Of a DNA stretch of 64,000 nt, positions 54,349 through 63,751 are shown one piece after another. Source of the DNA: Anniella stebbinsi (taxonomy: Eukaryota > Chordata > Lepidosauria > Squamata > Anniellidae); assembly GCA_029215795.1 (NCBI GenBank), contig JARDYH010000004.1, positions 202,286,017 to 202,350,016 of the forward strand, written 5' to 3'. The number at the start of each line of letters is the position of its first letter. Position 1 is the first letter of the stretch. The notes under the pieces were generated by a model, which was not told the origin of the DNA, ran no database searches, and saw nothing but the letters and a program-made list of their open reading frames with translations. A program made the translations under genes and the position numbers.

Positions 54349-54949
54349 CGGGGAGGAGGAATTCGAAGTGGCTCAGATCCTGGATTCCCGTCTGTGTCGA
54401 GGGAAGCTGCAGTATTTAATACATTGGAAGGGGTATGGACCTGAGGAGCGCTCTTGGGAACCTGTGGATAGTGTGCATGCTCCAGAGCTTGCGCGTGCAT
54501 TTCATTGCAGATATCCTCATAAACCAGCTCCAGGGACGCCCTGTCGTACTTTCGGGGGGGAGCGTGTTGAGGGGGGGGATGATGTTGTGTTTACCCCTCA
54601 GGTTTCTGAGCAGGAGAAGCAGCTGCCAGATGGCTTGGCAAGAGAAGACAGGGTTCGTGAGTTTGATCCAGATCCTGGGTCTGAGGAGGAGGGGATTAGC
54701 AGCCCCTCTCTGCCAGCTGATGCGAATCAGCGCTCTGAAACGAGTGCTAATCTAAATGATGATCCAGCAGGTGGAACCACGCCCGTATCCTCTGAGGACG
54801 AGGAAGAAACCTCTTTAAAAGATGCCAAAGAACGCAGACGTCGGAGGAGAACAGAGGCGAGAGTGAGACCACGCCGGTCTGAACGTTTGCAAAGAAAGGA
54901 GCAAGCAGACCTTAACGAAGGAGAGTTGTCTAGGAAGCGAGTTCGTTAG
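54341..54949 (+). pseudogene. Pol, part 3: chromodomain plus LTR-encoded basic tail
   Basis: Frame +1 relative to integrase. EFEVAQILDSRLCRGKLQYL and HWKGYGPEERSWEP form a chromodomain, expected to steer integration toward modified histone tails. The frame does not stop before the LTR. It continues about 120 codons into U3 with an acidic, Ser-rich stretch and then RRRRRRTEARVRPRRSERLQ, ending with TAG at 54947-54949, just upstream of the presumed R start. The frameshift may be a real indel or an assembly error in the C tract. Confidence 0.85.
54569..54582 (+). promoter_or_regulatory. Polypurine tract of the chromovirus
   Basis: A G-rich run (GAGGGGGGGGA) ends 3 nt before the 3' LTR and lies inside the pol-chromodomain frame. 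Confidence 0.75.
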
Positions 54950-55103
54950 CCATTGTTAATTTCAACGTTTAGTTTACTTTGCTTCCTTTAAAAGTGCTTC
55001 CTGAATATAACTGTTTGCTTTTGCCTGAATTAAAGGCGTTGTTTGTTTCAAAGTTTAAGTATTATTTCTTTCAAGCTACCGCTATCAAGTGCAATTTATA
55101 ACA
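54583..55103 (+). repeat. 3' LTR of the chromovirus (521 bp)
   Basis: Begins TGTTGTGTTTACCCC and ends TTTATAACA. Its first 367 bp encode the end of the pol-chromodomain frame. Confidence 0.92.
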
Positions 55104-55108
55104 CTCAC
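55104..55108. repeat. 5-bp target-site duplication (right), CTCAC
   Basis: Partner of 49547-49551. Confidence 0.88.
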
Positions 55109-55272
55109 CTGTTTTTTGTAACGGCTAGGTGAGTGTCACTCACAGCCATTATCCAGCAAAAATAGTGGTTCAAATGCCTTTTTTGAAAAGCAAATTTCAC
55201 AATGCAATTTACAAGGGTGGGGGAATGGCATATAAATCATGGGTGACATATATGAGCCCAGCCAGTCTACAT

Positions 55273-55469
55273 TAAGAACACAGGAAGATGCTTTATACTG
55301 AGTCAGATCACTGGTCCATCTAAAGCCAGTTTTGTCGACACTGACTGGCAGAGGTTCTCCAGGATTTCAGGCAGGAGTTTTTCCAGTCCTACCTGGAGAT
55401 TATGGAGATTGAACCTGGGACCTTCCCCATGCAAAGCAGATGCTCTACCACTGAGCTATGGTCCCTCCT
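55273..55469 (-). mobile_element. tRNA-derived SINE, minus strand
   Basis: The complement reads GGGACCATAGCTCAGTGG (A box), CTTTGCATG and CCAGGTTCAATCTCC (B box), then the body shared with 47383-47583. The tail AAGCATCTTCCTGTGTTCTT is at the left edge. Confidence 0.88.
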
Positions 55470-55892
55470 CCCCCCCCTTAGACTTCCATTCCCGTGGCAC
55501 AATAAAGTCACTAGTATCCATGCCCTGACACAATATGGTGACTTCCACAAGCCCATAAACTTGTATGTGGTTCAAAGGATGAGAATTATTGCTGTTGTTG
55601 TTTTTGAAGTACTGATTTGTTGTAATCACATCTTTTTAAGTCTGGTGAAGTTATGAAATTAAATATAATTATCAGATGATTTTCCCACACACACCGTACC
55701 CAGGAGAATGGCAAGAAAGCACATCAAGATAATGCAGTTCTTGCAGTATTATAAATGACACATTGATGAAGTGGGAAATGAAAATGCATATCAAATATAC
55801 ATCAAAACTCAACAAAGCATTCATGATTTAAAGCAAATATGGTATAAGCAATGAGCCTAGTTTGCTTTCACATTACTACTTTAGTCGGGAAA
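55470..55892. other. No gene seen
   Basis: Unassigned sequence. Confidence 0.35.
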
Positions 55893-56671
55893 AGAGCTGT
55901 GCACAACGAGCCTCTTGAAATTCTCCACCCTATTGCTGGGCAGAAGAAATAGGGGGATAATTTCACTGATTTTCTCCAGGGGGAAGAGGAATTCTCAACA
56001 GTTTCTCACAGGTAGGGCTCATCATTAGTAGGGCTTGTAGCACTTTTCTTTCTTTTCTTTTCTTTTCTTTTTTGGTATGATTTTTTTGTGGGGGGGGGTT
56101 GTGCTCCTACTGCAAGTAGCAACAGCAACAACTCTGTTGGCAGGCTGTCCCCCCCCCCCTCAATTTTGCATCCTCCGCTATGCAGTTGTGAGCAGGGCAG
56201 TGTTGTGTCCAGCTCCAGCATAAAGGTGGAGCTACTGCTGAGCCAAAACCTTCCTTTGTTCTGCCTCATTCTCAGGATCCTTCAGAATATATTTTTGTGG
56301 TGTTTTTGAGCTTACATAATGATTGTGAGGGGGTTGTGTTTCTTTCTTCTATGCATCTCTCCACTGCTCTGCAGCCCCCCAGGCTGCCTTTGCTTCTTGA
56401 TCTTAAAAAAAACCCTATGGGGGAATTACATCATGATGACTTCCCCTGGCTTTAATCAAAGAGTAGGAAATCAGGGAGGCTGCCGGTTGCCAGAGAGAGG
56501 GATTGCACAATGAAGCATTGGATATGCACAAGAAGCCCAAACCCAACCCTAGAGAATTTCTCTGAAATTTTCCTCACCGTTGGATTTCTTTTCTAAAGCA
56601 AATACTTTTTTATCAAATTGAATGAGAATGGTCAAAAGAAATGTGGGAGTGATTTTTTTGGCACAGCACTA
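55893..56671. mobile_element. GTGCTGTGC-ended DNA element (about 780 bp)
   Basis: The ends AGAGCTGTGCACAACG and TTGGCACAGCACTA are inverted. A/T-rich interior with a (TTTTC)n run at 56043-56070 and C10/G10 homopolymers. The right end is the complement of the edge at 24186. No transposase; target duplication not resolved. Confidence 0.5.
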
Positions 56672-57004
56672 GTCTGGAATTGGCATGTTTGGTTCACTTT
56701 TCTTCTTTTAAAACAGGTTCCAGAAGAAGTTGATGACGAATTCCATCATTTTCTGTTATTTTTGTTTATTTGTGTTTCAATTCTGTGTTTCAGGCTCAGG
56801 CAGAGAATTATTCCATATCTGCAGAAATCACCATTTGAACAGTTTATTGTCCTAGAGATACTGGATTAACATTATTAAGATCACCACATGATGGACCTTG
56901 TAAGCTAGTATTTGGGACATTTGGAAAAGCAGAAAATGTATAGGAGGTTAGTTCAGAGAATGGTTAGTTCAGTTGATAGCTTTTGCATACCAAACAATTA
57001 CTGG
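56672..57004. other. No gene seen
   Basis: Unassigned sequence. Confidence 0.35.
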
Positions 57005-57150
57005 GGAACGTGAGTAGGAGGGTAAAATTGCACTCATGTCCTACTTGTAGGTTTCTCTCAGGCAACACATTGGCCACGCTGTGAACAGAATACTGGACAT
57101 GATAGGCCTTTGGTCTGATTCAGCTTGGCTGTTCTTATGTTCTTGGATGT
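57005..57150 (+). mobile_element. LINE 3' UTR, 330-720 family
   Basis: GGGGAACGTGAGTAGGAGGG, CACTCATGTCCTACTTG, GGTCTGATTCAGC and the terminal TTCTTATGTTCTT match 575-718 in order. Confidence 0.65.
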
Positions 57151-57187
57151 GGTGGGTGATTATTGCAAGTTCATTCCAGAATTTAAG

Positions 57188-57315
57188 GACATAAGAACAT
57201 AAGAAGAGCCATGATGGGTCAGACCAAGGGTCCACCTAGTCCAGCACTCTGTTCACACAGTGGCCAATGAACTGTTGACCAGGAACCCACAAGGCACAAG
57301 TGCAACAACACCTTC
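57188..57315 (-). mobile_element. LINE 3' UTR, same family, minus strand
   Basis: ACATAAGAACATAAGAAGAGC, GGTCCACCTAGTCCAGCA and CACACAGTGGCCAATG are the complement of the tail at 330-720. It stands head to head, 37 bp from the preceding copy. Confidence 0.7.
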
Positions 57316-58343
57316 CCGCCTACATTTCCAAGGAACTGCACAATCATGCCTTGCTATGCTTTGGCCCTTACATAATTTAAGGTTTTAAATTTGGGGTGAG
57401 GAATTCATCCTTTTAACCCATTGTCATGCTTTGCAATGGCTGCAGACTAAGAAGAATACCAATATAAGAATGATGGTCATTGAAGCTGAAAGAGTTTACT
57501 GTGTAGGCTGAACAAATTTCAGAAAGAAGGAATGTTATTGCAGATGCCTTATGAAGCAAGAAGCACAGTAAGCTAAATGGCTAACTTCTTATTTCCTAAT
57601 GGTTGCCTCTTACTGAATTTTGGATAAGATCAGTGTCCCAGGGGGAGAAAATGTGACAAAACAGGGAAAGGTTGGATAATAGTAAAGATCAAGACATGAG
57701 GAACATGGGTGTAGATAGCTTTGTAGTTATGTGATGTGATTAAGGAATTTAAGTCCATAACACCTGGTGAGCAATGTCTCATTCTCTAGGTCAGGAAGAT
57801 GAAGAAACCTTCATTTGTTTTGGTTAATTTGGATGAGCTCATTAACTGGTTACAGATAAAGATCAAGAAAACTGTCTGTATCTTTGTATATGCCTGGTTA
57901 TCACTACAGCAAAAATTCTGTATTTTGTACAGAGAACTCAAATGTCCTCTCAGGCACCTGTTGTGCCTTGATCTGTGTGGCAAGAGAGAGGGAAAAGGAA
58001 ATGAAACAGCAGGATAAAACTAAAAGCATTTAGCTCTATAATAAATACATAAATATAAATTAATAAATGCCACAACAGCAGCACACAGCTTGCACATCTT
58101 CAGAGAGGACACTGGACAGGAGCAGAAGCTTACAGGATGTGTAGGAGAAGGAGGCGAGGCACTACCACCCCCAGCACTGGCACACTGGAGTGAGTCAAGG
58201 CAACAACAGCTTCCCCCTATATGCAAGGAGGCTAAGAGACTTGGAGAGGGAGGAGGAAGGAGGAGGAAGATGATGAGTTCCTCCCCCCCCCCCCGGACTG
58301 GAAGCCCAGCCAGCCAATGCTAATAATAGAAGAAATAAACCAA
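57316..58343. other. No gene seen
   Basis: A C12 run is at 58281-58293. Nothing else recognised. Confidence 0.35.
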
Positions 58344-58366
58344 ACAAACACACACACACACACTAG
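58344..58366. repeat. (CA)n microsatellite
   Basis: About eight CA units after AACAAACAAA. Confidence 0.85.
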
Positions 58367-58685
58367 CAGGCTTGGATTTTTTTAAATATTTTTCAGTGGG
58401 GAGAGAGTAGACTACAGAAACAGAGCACACTAGGAATTTTAATGATTTTAAGGAGGAGAAAGAGCTTAGAAAATAGAGAACCAATTGACAGTGGCTGCCT
58501 AGCTGGCTGCACATCTCGCACATGTGTGTGCATTTCTCTCTCACTAGAATGATGACAGGCAAGGAGGACAAAACACTGTGATTAAAGGGGAACAGGAAGA
58601 CAAGTGACGCTAATGGCTATTGGTTAGCTACAGATGTCAATATACCCTCACCCCACTCAGTGTCTTCCAAATATGGAGATATTCA

Positions 58686-58686
58686 A

Positions 58687-58729
<43 letters not shown>

Positions 58730-58730
58730 G
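58686..58730. repeat. (TC)n(AC)n compound microsatellite
   Basis: (TC)12 passes directly into (AC)10. Confidence 0.92.
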
Positions 58731-58744
58731 CATTGATGCCTGAA

Positions 58745-59190
58745 AAACAGTTGGATAATTTCGGAAACGTTAGAAGCTCCTATTGGGCAAGTCTCCACCA
58801 TGAAATGATTCTATTGGTTTTGAAGCGGCCAATCCCAGCACTGGAAGATAGAATGCACCACGGATGTTCATGGTTATCAGATAATTTCAGGGTGGAGAGC
58901 ACACCCCTACAAGCAATCCCTGTCCAGAAGAGACTGGCGAACCAGGCGAAGCTAGTAAAAGGCACTCAAGCTGCCATGGCTACTTGGGTCTCTAGTGATA
59001 GTGATGGATCTAAGATTACCCCCAGATAAGAACTGATCTTTCAGAGGGAGTGCAACCCCATCCAGAACAGACAATGAGCCTATCCCCACAGGACTTCTGT
59101 CTTGCCAGGATTCAGCTTCAGTTTATTGGCCCTCATCCAGTCTAGGCACTTTCCAGGACTTGCACAGCCTGACCTAATTCAGATGTCACA
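58745..59190 (-). pseudogene. CR1/L2-group LINE RT fragment, minus strand
   Basis: Read on the minus strand, 59165-59095 encodes MRANKLKLNPGKTEVLWG-type residues, a conserved post-palm motif of CR1/L2-group reverse transcriptases. Downstream (59040-58930) the expected 'DPSLSLEAQV'-like region follows in broken frames. No ORF survives. Confidence 0.55.
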
Positions 59191-59782
59191 GGGAGATAGA
59201 GCTGCACGTTGTGATGTTCTACCATTTGTAGTTGTAAATATATTGCAAAGTTTATTGTTTGTGATATGCATTTGTTTATATCTTTAAAAAGAAGTAAGAA
59301 TAATAACAGGTAAAGTAAATAACTAGGCCGAAATGTACTTACTGTTTGTGGTTAAAGGTCTAGGTAAGTATGAGTGCCTGGATTGGCTGGCTGTGTGCCT
59401 GAATGGAAAGTGAGTGCCTGGATTGGTTGGTTGTGTAAGAGTGGGAGGAGCTAGAGAGCGAGTGGAGTGTATATATGTGTCTGACAGAGAGAGCTGAGAG
59501 GGACTGGGGATAGTATTATTAGATGAGAGTATTTGATGAGTTAAGAGAAGTGTTTGATTAAATGTTGAGAGAGTGAGATACAGTTTTAGGGAATAAATGA
59601 TTAGATAAGAAACAGTTTGAAACCATTTAACAGTGTACTGACAGAAACCACTAAGCGCTACACTTGTAACCACTACGCAGTAGAATGAAGAAACCAATAA
59701 GCTTGTTGACACACAATTTCTTATTAATAAATTATTGTTAATTCCATCTTCTGGTGTGGTCTGTGGGTGTACCTGAGAAGTA
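59191..59782. other. No gene seen
   Basis: 59370-59420 holds a 33-bp near-tandem duplication (GTGAGTGCCTGGATTGG(T/C)TGG). The 156-codon minus-strand frame 59323-59793 has no recognisable domain. Confidence 0.4.
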
Positions 59783-59885
59783 GGGATGTGCATTGTATCA
59801 GATCCGAGATCCGATTCTGATTAAAATCGGAGGATATCGGACATCCGTTACCGATTCCGATACGAAAATTTGGATATCCTCCTGT
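59783..59885. mobile_element. Truncated GTGCA-type element end
   Basis: TAGGGATGTGCATTG is followed by ATCAGATCCGAGATCCG and ATCGGACATCCG words, a family edge without the opposite terminus. Confidence 0.45.
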
Positions 59886-60215
59886 TATGTTGTCTATTGT
59901 TTCTTGGAACTGATGTCATTTCCTGCATAGGTCTGTTGTTGCACTGTTATCTTTTATGATGTATTTTTGGTAGTTCTTGGTTGCTATAACTTGATCCTGT
60001 ATAGCTATTAGGAATCCTTCGGTTTCTGGAAATAGCGTATCCTTCCTGAGCCATTCGTACGATTGTTCTTTGTTTATTTGTGGGTTCTGTATTATGTTGT
60101 AGTGCTTCCCATGGAGAACTTTTTTGTGCCCATTTTTCTTTTTTCTCTGCAACTGTAAGTGGTTGTGTTTGATCTTCATTTTGTAGTGCTAGGTTGAATG
60201 GGTTGTAGTTTTTAT
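59886..60215 (-). pseudogene. LINE ORF2 C-terminal fragment, minus strand, distal part
   Basis: Frame 59916-60179 (minus) reads SYEWLRKDTLFPETEGFLIA, AIQDQVIATKNYQKYI and TDLCRKC, a C-terminal LINE segment with a zinc-like cysteine pair. Its upstream part lies at 61237-61600; the hAT-like element 60216-61236 separates them. The non-LTR clade is not assigned. Confidence 0.6.
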
Positions 60216-61236
60216 TAGGGGTGTGCATTGGATCAGGTCCGATCCACAATCCGAAGCTGATCCAACCAAAATCGGATAAAATTATGATCCCAGCTTCTGG
60301 ACCATCCGATCTCATCTGAACTGGTCCAGAAGGACCCGATCCGGTTTGGATAAAATTGGAGGATCAGACCTCCTCCTCCTCCTCGCGCTCCTTATCTGCT
60401 GGGGCCATCCACTGCCGTCCGCAGGTGCCCGCGGGTGGCCCCGGCAGGTAAGGGGCGCGAGGAGGGAGGAGGCTTACCTGCCGAGGCCGTCCACTGCCGT
60501 CCGCTGGCGCCCACGGGCACCAGCAGACAGCAGTGGACAGCCCTGGCAGGTAAGAAGCACAAGGGGGAGGAGGGAGGGGGCCCCACTTACCTGCCAGAGC
60601 GGCGGCTTCCCTCCGGTGCGTTGACCTACTGAGAAACAGGCTTCACAGCCTGTCCCTCAGTAGCGCGCCAGGTGATGACATCATCACCCGGTGCACTACT
60701 GAGGGACAGGCCGCGAAGCCTGTTCCTCAATAGATTGACGCACCAGAGGGAAGCTGCCGCCCCGGCAGGTAAGAGCGTGAGGGGGGAGGGGGGAGGGGGC
60801 CCACGTACCTGACAGAGTGGTGGCTTCCCTCCAGTGCATCGATCTACTGAGAAACAGGCTTCGCGGCCTGTCCCTCAGTAGCGCGCCAGGTGATGACGTC
60901 ATCACCCAGCGTGCTACTGAGGGACAGGCCACGAAGCCTGTTCCTCAGTAGATCGATGCACTGGAGGGAAGCCACCACTCTGGCAGATAAGAGCTCGAGG
61001 GGGAGCGGGGAGGGACAGAGAGGGGGGAGTTAGGCCCCCACTCACCACATCCATAGGCTTGCATTGGGGGAAAGCTTTATTTCCCCCAATGCAAGCCTAT
61101 GGCCGATCCGAAAATCGGACTTCCGATTTTCGGATTGGGATCGGGTCCAATCCGATCCGAGGGACCAGATCCAGGACAATCTCGGAGGTCCTGATCCGGG
61201 TCCCGATCCGATCTGGGGGGTCCCTGTACATCCATA
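60216..61236. mobile_element. Palindrome-rich hAT-like element with two modules (1,021 bp), inside a LINE
   Basis: The ends TAGGGGTGTGCAT and TGTACATCCATA are inverted. They are flanked by the 8-bp direct repeat GTTTTTAT (60208-60215 and 61237-61244; a TA before each copy may extend it). Modules are centred near 60680 and 60897, the second with a perfect CRE octamer TGACGTCA. Five GGCAGGTAAG or CTTACCTGCC words bound the modules. The cassette CATAGGCTTGCATTGGGGG with its complement lies near 61050-61100. No transposase. Confidence 0.92.
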
Positions 61237-61600
61237 GTTTTTATCTGCTTTTACTATGGCTTTATGAATGGGGGTGTTTTTGGTGTGGAAGAATTCTCTG
61301 AGTAATTTTATCTCTTTAGCATGAATTTTGTTGATGTTAATTCTCTTCCTCCTTCTTTCCTGCTGATTGTTATACTTTCAATGCATGAGTTGGGATGGAG
61401 CATGAGGTGTTTTGTGAGTTCAGTGCGATTGAGTCTGTTTATTCCTTCAAGTTCAGCGTGTGACCAGTGTATGATTCCGAATGAGTATGTGAGGATGGGT
61501 ATTGCATAGGTGTTGATGGCTTTGAAAATGTTTTTCGAGTTGAGTTTAGATTTTAGGGTTTGTGATTGGCGAGTTTTATATTGCATTCTTAGTTGAGTTT
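61237..61600 (-). pseudogene. LINE ORF2 fragment, minus strand, proximal part
   Basis: Frame 61308-61586 (minus) has KNIFKAINTYAIPILTYSFG, ELEGINRLNRTELTKHLMLH and EGGRELTS, a region after the RT palm in several non-LTR clades. It continues to the fragment at 59886-60215 when the hAT-like element is skipped. Confidence 0.65.
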
Positions 61601-62079
61601 TTACTGTGGAGTGTTGTTATTATTATTATTATTATTGGGCAATGGTAATTTCATTACCTTTTAAATTGTTGAGTGATATATTCAGCAAGGGATCAGTCTA
61701 TGATCCTTAGTATTACTTGGATAAGTGATCTGTCTATGATCCTTTTAAATTGAACAACAGTATCAATTGGGCAAGAACCTAAGGGTCTGTTGTTGTTGTT
61801 GTTATTATTATTTACATTTCTATACCACCCCATGGCTGAAGTTCTCTGGGCGGCTTTGAATTATTCTCATTTATCCAACTTCTCTTACCCTGAACATTTC
61901 TCCTATTCTCTTTCCTACAGTGCATGTACCATCCCCAGTTTTGCAAATGCCTGCGTAGGACTAAGGAAGATGTTCAGTGTAAATAGGTAAAAGCTTCTGA
62001 ACTTAAAAATAGCTGTTCTTACTCATCTTCTATAGTTCTGATGTTAGCAATCCATAGATACTAAAACACAGGAACACTT
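61601..62079. other. Microsatellites and a LINE/SINE tail
   Basis: (ATT)n at 61616-61637; (TTG)n/(TTA)n at 61785-61812 followed by a minus-strand tail (ATTTCTATACCACCCCATGG, CTCTGGGCGGCTTTG) to 61860. The rest is unassigned. Confidence 0.6.
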
Positions 62080-62301
62080 GGCCTAGATCTACACTAGCGC
62101 TTTTCATCAGTATTGAAAGGCACTGATAACTTTTGAGACACATTACGTATCCTGTACGCCACTTTTCTAGTGTTATTCTGTATTATTCAAAATACCTCAA
62201 CCGATGTCATTGTATGCGCTTCGAGGTGTAAATGTGCAAGAGGAATATAGCATCCCCATGATGGGATCATATTCATGTGACACAAGGTGTAGATCTGGCC
62301 C
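62080..62301. mobile_element. MITE, GGCCTAGATCTACAC family, 222-bp copy
   Basis: The ends GGCCTAGATCTACACTAG and GGTGTAGATCTGGCCC are inverted. Longer interior than 29213-29344, sharing the first 100 bp only loosely. Confidence 0.7.
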
Positions 62302-62831
62302 TGGAGTCAGCAGCAAGGTTATAGAAACTTCTGTTGGTTATGGGATAATCACTGATTTTTCATTCATACCTTTGTAACCACACCTAGTAAGAAAGAGCTA
62401 TGGCCCTGTTCACCAGGGACACTCATTGACAAGTAACTCAGAGGGAAGCAAACATTGCATTATGTTATACATGATGCAATGTTTCTTTGCATCATGTATA
62501 AGCTAAGGGACAGACAGATAAAGGAGGACGGAGGGAATTATAGCAGTCAACTTTGAACACTTCATGCTGATGGAGAAATCCTCAGTGGTGATAACTGATT
62601 ATTAAATGGTAATTTCTAAGGTGATGATTACAAACTCTTTCCCTTCTAGCCTTTGGATTAAATCTAATGCAAGTCTACCCAAAAGCAGCACACTTTTCAG
62701 TGATTGGACAAAATGAGCCGATAGCCTTTTCCCTGTGCATCAGGAACAGCCTTTTGACTGGTAGTGCTAGGAGCCCCCCTCACCTCACCTCCCTCTAAAT
62801 TCAGTTTGGATCCCACCCGCTTCAGTCCCAT
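62302..62831. other. No gene; one perfect hairpin
   Basis: 62465-62479 (TTATACATGATGCAA) and 62487-62501 are perfect inverted repeats around a 7-nt loop. Confidence 0.6.
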
Positions 62832-63135
62832 TCATAGAATCATAGAATAGTTGAGTTGGGGAGGTCCTATAAGGCCATCGAGTCCAACCCTCTGCTCATT
62901 GCAGGAATCTGCCTTAAAGCATATCTGACAGATGGCGGTCCAGCTGCATCGTGAATGCCTCTGGTGTGGGAGAACTCACTACTTCCCTAGGTAATTGGTT
63001 CCATTTTTCCTGATGTTCAGCTGGAATCTGGCTTCCTGTAACGAGCCCATTATTCTGTGTCCTGCACTCTGGGATGTTCAAGAAGATATCTTGGCCCTCC
63101 TCTGTGTAACAACCTTTCAACCTATGCACACCGGA
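62832..63135 (-). mobile_element. CR1 LINE 3' end
   Basis: The plus strand begins TCATAGAATCATAGAAT, the complement of the (ATTCTATGA)n repeat that terminates CR1 elements. Read on the minus strand, 63135-62914 encodes EEGQDIFLNIPECRTQNNG and WNQLPREVVSSPTPEAF, the ORF2 C-terminus, with small breaks. 5'-truncated, as is usual for CR1. Confidence 0.85.
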
Positions 63136-63142
63136 CTCCTCA

Positions 63143-63751
63143 GGGCTGGCCCAAAGCATTTTGCTGCCTGAGGTGAAGGACAAGGTATTTCCCTCCCCCT
63201 GCAATTCCATCTATAGAAGCCAAATGAACAGACAGCTGCAGCGTACACTGGAGATAGGGCAGGATCCCTCACTGTGGGACAGCAGGCTAGCTAATGGATT
63301 GCAGGCCAGGTTGTGTGGAACAGCTCTGACCTCCAACAGAGAGGAATGGCAGAGGGTTGTTACTGCTGCCCTCTCCACAGCATCCATTATTGTAGGGTGG
63401 CCAGGTGTCCTACCTTACAGAAGACAGTCCTCTATTTGAAGGACTGCCTAGTTCAAACCTGGGTTAAAGATAAAGAACCATCACATGGGAGAACAGGGGC
63501 CTTGAAGTTACCCATCAACAGCTACCACCTGGACAGCAGACTGAGCAGGTACACAGTATCTATTTAAATTACAAAAAAATCTAAATTTGCATATGTACAT
63601 ATAATTAGTATAAGCAAAACATATGCAAACAAGCATCCTCTGTTGTCCTCTTCTTTGATGATGCACTTCCTTTGTTTTGGTGATGTGAACACTCTAATAA
63701 TCTGCACCTGAGGCAACTGCCACACTCTGCCTAATGATAGGGCTGGTCCCA
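63143..63751. mobile_element. 'TTTTGCTGCCTGA' DNA element with a nested repeat
   Basis: Left end CAGGGCTGGCCCAAAGCA and right end GATAGGGCTGGTCCC form short imperfect inverted repeats (AGGGCTGGCCC versus its complement). The left 90 bp match 43145-43210 and the right 45 bp match 43395-43440. The middle (63395-63690) is another repeat. Confidence 0.55.
63395..63690. mobile_element. GTCCTCTGTTTGAA repeat, uninterrupted copy
   Basis: GGTGGCCAGGTGTCCTACC, ACAGTCCTCTATTTGAAGG, CCTGGACAGCAGACTGAGC and TTTGCATATGTACATATAAT match the split copy at 40785-41215. Confidence 0.65.

Larger units (their letters stand above)
49552..55103 (+). mobile_element. Sushi-ichi-type chromovirus (Ty3/gypsy), 5,552 bp, lightly damaged
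   Basis: 521-bp LTRs flank gag, then protease-RT-RNase H-integrase and a chromodomain, with a perfect CTCAC target duplication. The chromodomain at the integrase C-terminus defines chromoviruses. The Gag sequence has the PEG10/RTL-like style of the vertebrate Sushi-ichi group. LTR divergence is about 0.8%, so it is young but older than the Gmr1-like element. A stop in the integrase zinc domain and a frameshift before the chromodomain make this copy defective as read. Confidence 0.93.

Noticed and set aside
59323..59793. 156-codon minus-strand frame as a gene
   Set aside because: Low-complexity Ser/Thr/Leu composition over repeat-like DNA with a near-tandem duplication; no domain recognised.
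60440..60985. Real exons ended by GTAAG donors
   Set aside because: No acceptor sites, reading frames or conserved coding accompany them; recorded as a finding about the repeat family rather than as genes.
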